From positions 23,863,042-23,927,041 of the forward strand of contig NC_058059.1 in the NCBI RefSeq assembly GCF_020085105.1: 64,000 bases of DNA, given 5' to 3'. Every line of letters begins with the position of its first letter. Positions within the stretch are counted from its first letter, which is position 1. Position numbers and translations under genes: made by a program. This document shows positions 62,701 to 64,000 of this stretch, in pieces. This DNA comes from Siniperca chuatsi. Its lineage: Eukaryota; Chordata; Actinopteri; Centrarchiformes; Sinipercidae. The notes beneath the pieces are model-generated. The model had not been told where the DNA came from. It did not search any database and worked only from the letters and a program-made list of their open reading frames with translations.

Positions 62701-63680
62701 TGACTCTTGGAACAATAATCCAACTAACTACAACTACAAACTTTTTCAGCCACTTGGTTGAAATATCAGTATAAAATCACCTGTCTGCCTTGTGTACTTG
62801 AGTCCTGAGCTGTGTAGAGGCAGATGTTGAAGAAGAGGAATAGGGGTATGGTAAAGAAGAAGTGTTATTTTGGTATCCATTTTCTGTAGCTGTCATACTT
62901 CCATCCCCCTGTCCCTCTGTCGCTCCTTCCTCTCTCCCTCCGATGCCATGCAGCCCCTGGTGCTGCTGTCGGCTGCTCTCCTTGGCCAGGGCGGGGTAGA
63001 CGCCGAAGGAGCCTGACCCAGGGTTGGCACTGGGCATCTGTGCATATTGGGGCAGAATGAGCCGGCCAGACTGGGGGGTGGGGCCTGCAGGTCCTGTGAG
63101 GGATGGGGGCTGGGGAAAGCCTCCACCCTGCCGGGGCTTTGTGGTGGGGCTGCTCTCTGGGCTCTTCTCTATCACTGTGTGAAGCTGACCCTCAGCGCTG
63201 TACGAGCCTTTAGCTGGAACCACAGTAATGATGTCAAGAGTAATGCAGAGGATGATAGCAGAGCTTGTTCCTCACAACTGCCTTGTTAGGTTTTTCAGAC
63301 TGGATTGAAACGCAAAAGGTGGGAGGCCACTTAAAAAGAAAAGGTAGTGTTTTTTATACGCTATTTTTTTATCATCATGAAGAGGATCTTTAGTGAGAAA
63401 CATATTACCTGTTGCATATTTAGGCATTGTTTTCTATAAATTTTTAACACATGCCGTAAAAAAAATGTAGTATTAGTTTCCTACCTTTCCTCTATTGATA
63501 TATTTTGGGCCTTTTAGGAACCTCTTTCTACACCTTTAATTGGTAGAGCAGAATTAAATGGTATATTTAGATCGTGTTCTGTCCTTAAAATTAGTAAAAT
63601 TATGGAGATAGAAATAAAATATACCTGCACCTGAGGCCACAGGGCCACTGGAGTGATGCCAGGAACCTTTCTGCAAAGAC
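33688..63680 (-). CDS. shroom3: Shroom3, all but the N-terminal part (18 exons in window)
   Basis: Shroom proteins bind F-actin and recruit Rho kinase to the apical junction, driving apical constriction. Eighteen exons with matching AG/GT borders and phases give about 1,563 codons to a stop at 33688-33690. Upstream are Ser/Pro-rich exons, an LEKISCFERWEHDGKQRSHST block typical of Shrooms, and the ASD1-side block KKRSYSEPENMNKVG. The C-terminal ASD2 coiled coil, which binds ROCK, is complete over the last five exons: LARQLVLQDPSLAPLL, STVELMEEIFP, HLKPNERDKYSMFVGDLEK, IVNLLLSLCSRLSRI, AQELKENLDRR and EPQLQDYRRFISTKPSLL. The PDZ domain and first exons lie beyond 64000. The paralogue call (3 rather than 1, 2 or 4) rests on linkage to sowahb and ccni. 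Introns total about 25 kb and carry most of the repeats in this half of the window. Confidence 0.93.
34259..34494. mobile_element. MITE copy 2, same family as 13884-14125
   Basis: Starts TTTTTCACAGCAGACATTTT, shares GAATTCCATTTAG-, CCTGGTATTGT-, ATGCTGGCTCA- and GTTATTAGTAACAC-type blocks with copy 1, and ends GACATGTCAAAATGTCTGC; the outermost end is lost. In the shroom3 intron between w17 and w18. Confidence 0.8.
34779..34900 (-). CDS. shroom3: shroom3 exon w17 (ASD2)
   Basis: 122 bases, phase 1 to phase 0: DLEKIVNLLLSLCSRLSRID then RSLLALEREELMQEDVAEER. The DLEKxVNLLLSL block is among the most conserved in Shroom ASD2 and contributes to the ROCK-binding dimer. Confidence 0.95.
35049..35214 (-). 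CDS. shroom3: shroom3 exon w16 (ASD2)
   Basis: 166 bases, phase 0 to phase 1: VELCEALRCSVAALRQEKEA, LCEEQRCHQALGARIEMLV and QEHLKPNERDKYSMFVG. Highly typical of ASD2 (compare CKPNELDKYHLFIGDLEK in mammals). Coiled-coil heptads are visible. Confidence 0.94.
35417..35510 (-). CDS. shroom3: shroom3 exon w15 (ASD2)
   Basis: 94 bases, phase 2 to phase 0: IQDGVLNQSTATDRGKDTD then LDEDKKDLNTRK. Charged loop between ASD2 helices. CCTAG acceptor and AAG/GTAAAA donor; phases fit. Confidence 0.82.
35945..37650 (+). pseudogene. L1-like LINE fragment (end of endonuclease to reverse transcriptase)
   Basis: Decayed frames show NISDSKINPIIINDHAPVIL (the endonuclease SDHAPV region, S-D replaced by N-D), SLYKPITRWCFNTTLLKDPE, YIKREWASVLAIN, then RT pieces DGFPAEFYKHFN, ALEAEKAFDRVTWEFLLNTL and FGFGDSFIYFF. 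Numerous stops and frame changes. Lies in the shroom3 intron between exons w14 and w15. Confidence 0.82.
37670..38060. repeat. ATT/AAT-rich low-complexity tract
   Basis: Long stretch of TTATTATTATT and AATAATAAT runs, shroom3 intron. It generates several false ORFs (Ile/Tyr-rich) on the + strand. Confidence 0.85.
38061..40455. other. shroom3 intron w14-w15, remaining part
   Basis: Besides the L1-like fragment, ATT tract and CA repeat, I see only simple sequence and short ORFs without coding signs. Confidence 0.5.
38740..38787. repeat. (CA)n microsatellite
   Basis: About 23 CA units after a GCACGCACGC-type lead. In the shroom3 w15-w14 intron. Confidence 0.93.
40456..40601 (-). CDS. shroom3: shroom3 exon w14 (start of ASD2)
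   Basis: 146 bases, phase 0 to phase 2: VLQDPSLAPLLDTWGGKST then VELMEEIFPNGRLVGKSPW. With w13 it gives LARQLVLQDPSLAPLL, aligning with the ASD2 start of other Shrooms (VRDIVxKDKSLADIL). This acceptor (ATCCAG at 40602-40603) was chosen over one nine bases further in for that reason. Confidence 0.9.
40640..41070. repeat. Degenerate tandem repeat in a shroom3 intron
   Basis: Some 12 decayed units of about 30-36 bases built on CAAAGGTAGAGTCAGAACTA and GGTACAATGA, between exons w14 and w13. An unrelated AATCAGAAATACTTTATTGA fragment interrupts it at about 40760-40805. Confidence 0.75.
41115..41370 (-). CDS. shroom3: shroom3 exon w13
   Basis: 256 bases, phase 2 to phase 0: EFLNNSIIPTRKSS, a Ser/Pro/Thr-rich stretch and YQPLPKRVKTSEELRAEALA. 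The end enters the first helix of ASD2. The donor CTG/GTGGGT is preferred over a GTACCT two bases later because only the former keeps the frame. Confidence 0.88.
41502..42246 (-). CDS. shroom3: shroom3 exon w12 (large linker exon)
   Basis: 745 bases, phase 1 to phase 2. It encodes SSYTHVTRRERQRSSERQ, then a long Ser/Pro-rich stretch with LETGLSQEDFDEVFLQNP and EDFPPPPPLELEQEAG. The polyproline motif FPPPPP could bind EVH1, SH3 or WW partners; EVH1 recruitment of Ena/VASP by Shroom3 is known in mouse. Confidence 0.9.
42247..43610. other. shroom3 intron w11-w12
   Basis: 1.36 kb without a recognisable exon or ORF. Around 42840-43100 there is CCACAGTCCTCCAGACTTCA to TTACTGCAGAGCCACGAGGG, which looks like a repeat end but has no partner in this window. 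Confidence 0.5.
43611..43686 (-). CDS. shroom3: shroom3 exon w11 (small)
   Basis: 76 bases, phase 0 to phase 1: VSEHLVSPQHSQNSLNTIQ then PAGPSQ. The phases link w10 and w12 exactly, and the other two frames do not fit. Found only from splice sites and phase, as it is too short for an ORF search. Confidence 0.78.
43860..44030. repeat. Interspersed repeat fragment
   Basis: GGTTGCACAACAAAATGCAA, GAGGGATCTCACAGCCTGAG and TTGCCAGACGGCAGCGGGGT resemble a common teleost repeat. Possibly the same family as the fragment at 51423-51545 (AGACTTTATTGTCCCCAAGG). In the shroom3 12.9-kb intron. Confidence 0.55.
44031..45544. other. shroom3 12.9-kb intron, left part with an unassigned ORF
   Basis: A GC-rich segment (44960-45470) holds a 140-codon ORF on the - strand (45234-44812) that I do not recognise. 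Two related AT-rich stretches occur at 44355-44415 and 44570-44665 (both with TTTTAAAT..AATAAGCCTT). Confidence 0.5.
45560..46440 (-). pseudogene. LINE reverse transcriptase fragment
   Basis: RT motifs: VDLSKAFATVHHVMLLQSL, LSKGVPQGSILGPVLFTIY and HLYEDDTVLYC, where the usual Y-A-D-D reads Y-E-D-D. After a frame break comes NLKLVLNASKTKYMLFSSA, and lastly the C-terminal MDYGYVIYRH and EKVGWSSLTVR. RT is inactive as it stands. Confidence 0.87.
46606..47220 (-). pseudogene. LINE endonuclease (APE-type) fragment
   Basis: The C-terminal half of an APE-type endonuclease: VGVYRQPSA, EMLVLGDFNLNW, LIDELTRPN and the GLSDHCLA motif with its catalytic SDH, then FLxDLADSNI-type linker sequence. The N-terminal catalytic part lies upstream in a broken frame near 47220-47640. 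Confidence 0.85.
47648..48375 (-). pseudogene. LINE ORF1 remnant, esterase-like
   Basis: Two overlapping frames. The upper part (48375-48004) is low-complexity with WTLVKDRKLRGK; the lower part (47917-47648) has VVGSSMVRHVQINRCCTSSL, LVKNINTSALQLLRHH and STIVMHVGI, which resembles blocks I and III of SGNH esterases as seen in ORF1 of CR1/L2 LINEs. The catalytic GDS is GSS here, so activity is doubtful. Confidence 0.65.
48476..49477. other. shroom3 12.9-kb intron, segment upstream of the TIR element
   Basis: A run of about 15 G at 48652-48666 and a 137-codon + strand ORF (48744-49157) without recognisable domains. ATTGATGAAC-like and AATTGACAGC-like pieces suggest an old repeat. Confidence 0.45.
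49478..49942. mobile_element. Element with 45-bp TIRs (CTTGTCA..CACATGTGCG)
   Basis: Left end CTTGTCATGCCGACACCGGC, TGCCCAATCCGTTCTGCACA; right end TGCGCATGTGCAGAACGGAT, CGGGCAGCCGGTACGGATCT and GGCACTGACAAG, its imperfect inverse. No coding sequence. A partial third TIR-like copy (CGGATCCGTTCTGCACATGC) lies at about 49297-49320. In the shroom3 12.9-kb intron. Confidence 0.78.
50084..50483. mobile_element. Solo LTR (Ty3/gypsy-like)
   Basis: A 400-base segment starting TGTCACAGACACGCC and ending CCGTAACA, flanked by a perfect 5-bp duplication CAGTC (50079-50083 and 50484-50488). AATAAA lies near 50430. Its internal layout (CACCTGTTGCCAATCACA near the start, an exon-like T/C-rich middle, ATAAA late) resembles the LTR at 26257. 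No internal gag-pol is present, so it is a product of LTR-LTR recombination. Confidence 0.85.
51423..51545. repeat. Interspersed repeat fragment (ACTTTATTGTCCCC)
   Basis: AGACTTTATTGTCCCCAAGG, GGACATTTCTTTCCACAGTG and CAACAACAGCATACCGTAAC. A shorter relative, AATACTTTATTGATCCCCGA, is inserted at about 40767-40800. Confidence 0.55.
51622..51790 (+). repeat. Decayed copy of the 16311-16545 repeat
   Basis: GACATTTTAGGAAATATACA, GAGTGAGATGAGAAGCTTGA, TACCACTGTCATGTCTATGA and AGAGCCAGCAGGCC fit the same family at lower similarity. Confidence 0.6.
51791..53039. other. shroom3 12.9-kb intron, segment before the second LINE
   Basis: No exon or known repeat recognised. ORFs are short and carry no domain. 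Confidence 0.45.
53040..54720 (+). mobile_element. 5'-truncated non-LTR retrotransposon (Rex1/L2/CR1-like)
   Basis: Reverse transcriptase C-terminal half plus a complete 3' UTR on the + strand. The RT frame 53039-53686 has ALSWFKSYLSDRSQFAHVNG, GVAQGSVLGLILFTLYMIPL and CYVDDTQLYL; after a frame break come HVLTRTRKRYHISPILASLH and KSRIEFKILLLTYKALNG (53656-53841), then SYQAPLLWNQIPI and FKSRLKTFLFDKAYS (53825-54034). The 3' UTR has a TTA/GTT-rich microsatellite and ends in a GAATTGAACTGAA tail. The clade is not certain. Confidence 0.85.
54721..56546. other. shroom3 12.9-kb intron, right part
   Basis: AT-rich sequence without recognised exon or ORF. A fragment near 55110-55330 reads like a degraded LINE (GGATAAAGGACAACCTTGTT, a phrase found in L1 RT C-terminal regions), but too little remains to be sure. 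Confidence 0.45.
56547..56853 (-). CDS. shroom3: shroom3 exon w10
   Basis: 307 bases, phase 2 to phase 0: SGSSPEPQAQIIRNLTPETG, LGLSKQLNEALQRAG, SRKSASADDLLERSEERQ and SPIVERLNQ. The RKSASADDLLER stretch resembles the phosphorylatable serine-rich part of other Shrooms. A 12.9-kb intron follows. Confidence 0.88.
56958..57208 (+). repeat. Teleost interspersed repeat, same family as 12176-12528
   Basis: Contains AATGGCAATCCATCCAATAG, GATATTTCACTCAAAACCAC, TTTCATCCTCTGGGGACCAT and ACTGACATTGCCATCCCTAA. Between shroom3 exons w10 and w9. Confidence 0.72.
57244..57436 (-). CDS. shroom3: shroom3 exon w9
   Basis: 193 bases, phase 1 to phase 2: TISLSSTSSLLSLQDSGTDR, SGERRLCSTLPPG and LQSFQSNLFYPG. 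Ser-rich linker between ASD1 and ASD2; splice borders and phases fit both sides. Confidence 0.87.
57635..57862 (-). CDS. shroom3: shroom3 exon w8 (end of ASD1 region)
   Basis: 228 bases, phase 1 to phase 1, beginning ETSVADRRKMFELVASRVG and then SRHDLRQLQHNALAEYVEKK. LRQLQHNALAEYVE is a strongly conserved Shroom motif. The donor is CAG/GTGGGT. Confidence 0.93.
58935..59401 (-). CDS. shroom3: shroom3 exon w7 (ASD1 region)
   Basis: 467 bases, phase 2 to phase 1. It encodes ETLKDGQSKVVRSTSFRRRD, a Pro/Ser-rich stretch and, near its end, RKRLAADQKKRSYSEPENM and NKVGVSDAE. The KKRSYSEPE block is typical of the ASD1 region of Shroom proteins and continues into the next exon. Confidence 0.93.
59505..59595 (-). 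repeat. 18-bp tandem repeat at the end of shroom3 exon w6
   Basis: Units GACCTGCTGAAGGACTCT on the + strand (59509, 59542, 59560, 59578, with a 15-base variant at 59527). On the coding strand each unit reads TCC TTC AGC AGG TCA GAG (SFSRSE) and carries a CAG/GTCAG donor. Confidence 0.85.
59581..59712 (-). CDS. shroom3: shroom3 exon w6 (alternative donors possible)
   Basis: 132 bases with the shortest phase-compatible donor. It encodes NPADPRGEAEQLDKSREGD then SWRQDIQDMLGSMQDTSFR. The next exon needs phase 2 here, which the CGCAG/GTCAGA at 59581 provides. Further in-frame donors with the same phase lie 18, 36 and 69 bases downstream (exon ends 59563, 59545, 59512) inside an 18-bp repeat; each would add SESFSR-type units. 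Which is used cannot be told from sequence. Confidence 0.78.
60056..60183 (-). CDS. shroom3: shroom3 exon w5
   Basis: 128 bases, phase 0 to phase 2, reading MISRSAACGADDLRNMLERC and KAHRTLSYRGGSSEHIKY. It has GAATCAG acceptor and AG/GTAAAA donor and lies within the ASD1-side region. Confidence 0.87.
60445..60886 (-). CDS. shroom3: shroom3 exon w4
   Basis: 442 bases, phase 2 to phase 0. It ends with SVLEKISCFERWEHDGKQRS and HSTTNIHNK, a block conserved in Shroom proteins. Before it are a Pro/Gln-rich stretch and LTRLEIALTEVQQCASPDSV. Confidence 0.9.
60887..62158. other. shroom3 intron w3-w4
   Basis: 1.27 kb. Apart from the 18-bp array at 61610-61750, I see no exon or recognisable repeat. Confidence 0.5.
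61610..61750. repeat. Intronic array of the same 18-bp repeat
   Basis: Decayed units GACCTGCTGAAGGACTTT, GACCTGTTGGAGGACACT, GACCACTTGGAGGATTCT, GACCTGCTACAGGACTT and so on, in the intron between shroom3 exons w4 and w3. Same consensus and orientation as the array at 59505-59595, 2 kb away. Confidence 0.82.
62159..62455 (-). CDS. shroom3: shroom3 exon w3
   Basis: 297 bases, phase 2 to phase 2. Gln/His/Pro-rich disordered sequence (QDESNFGPYRPHL, QRPQNHQGPHSQSFQGSHIH). The donor is AG/GTACAG. The repeated PHSQ(S/V)FQ units suggest a small internal duplication. Confidence 0.82.
62781..63213 (-). CDS. shroom3: shroom3 exon w2
   Basis: 433 bases, phase 1 to phase 2. Gly/Pro/Ser-rich: EGQLHTVIEKSPESSPTTKP, GRLILPQYAQMPSANPG and NTSSLPYPYSSSSTSAS. 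This is the disordered region between the PDZ domain and ASD1. Confidence 0.85.
63625..63680 (-). CDS. shroom3: shroom3 exon w1 (most 5' in window)
   Basis: 56 bases with TACTCAG acceptor and GTATAT donor. The frame fixed by the next exon reads SLQKGSWHHSSGPVASGA. It is short and its similarity cannot be judged by eye; the call rests on splice sites and phase (2 to 1). Confidence 0.7.
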
Positions 63681-63769
63681 CTGAGTAAAATACATTAGAT
63701 CAGATAAAATTAGATTAGTGTATTTCATTTTACACATATATTACATATTTACACCAATACAACATTTGA

Positions 63770-64000
63770 AACGTACTCTATCATTTTATACCTAATGGTT
63801 TTGAATCACATGGTATCATACTATACCTTATGATACCTTGTCTATTGTTTTGGAAAATATTACATTGTACTGGATTGTACCATGCAGTATCGCTCCATAT
63901 TGCATCATACTGAAACGCATCATATCATATTGTACCCTCCTGTGCAATACTGTGTTGTACTGGATTATGTTGTATCGTAGTGGATGGTATCATAGGATAG
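63770..64000. repeat. Degenerate short tandem repeat at the right edge
   Basis: Repeated variants of TGTATCATACTATACC, ATTGTACTGGATTGTACCAT and ATCATACTGAAACGCATCAT about every 10-15 bases. In the shroom3 intron at the window edge. Confidence 0.65.

Overview
The window is nuclear DNA of a ray-finned (teleost, probably percomorph) fish. Genes are split into short exons with GT-AG introns, there is no operon structure, and the repeat content is typical of teleosts: tRNA-derived SINEs, MITEs, non-LTR elements and a chromodomain Ty3/gypsy element. Three vertebrate genes are recognisable. In order they are the 3' half of cyclin I (ccni, + strand, 4306-8028), a complete sosondowah ankyrin-repeat gene (SOWAH family, probably sowahb, - strand, 23900-17844), and most of shroom3 (- strand, 63680-33688, with the 5' end beyond the right edge). 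As I remember it, SHROOM3, SOWAHB and CCNI also lie close together on human 4q21.1, which supports the paralogue names. Human SEPTIN11 lies between SOWAHB and CCNI there, and no septin exon is seen here.

Layout. 1-4305 is repeat-rich sequence; no cyclin-box exon was found, so the 5' exons of ccni lie to the left. 4306-8460 holds five ccni exons and introns containing SINEs and MITEs. 8460-17840 is intergenic, with MITEs and inverted LINE 3' ends. 17844-23900 is sowahb (four exons, 847 codons). 24490-31000 is an old interspersed repeat with internal duplications. A 4.2-kb Ty3/gypsy chromovirus (two LTRs, perfect 5-bp target-site duplication) has inserted into it and is now defective. 31330-33687 is a teleost repeat plus the probable 3' flank of shroom3. 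33688-63680 is shroom3: 18 exons whose splice phases all agree. They cover the central region, the ASD1 region and the complete C-terminal ASD2. Its largest intron in the window (43687-56546) holds a CR1/L2-like LINE, a TIR element, a solo LTR and a second LINE.

The three genes do not form a pathway. Cyclin I is an atypical cyclin, SOWAH proteins are poorly characterised ankyrin proteins, and Shroom3 links F-actin to Rho kinase during apical constriction. The most unusual features are a reading-frame break ahead of a conserved cyclin I C-terminus; an 18-bp repeat array that carries a chain of phase-matched donor sites at a shroom3 exon; LINE 3' ends in repeated inverted pairs; and a local inversion of a LINE tail. 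I found no clearly new multi-gene system.
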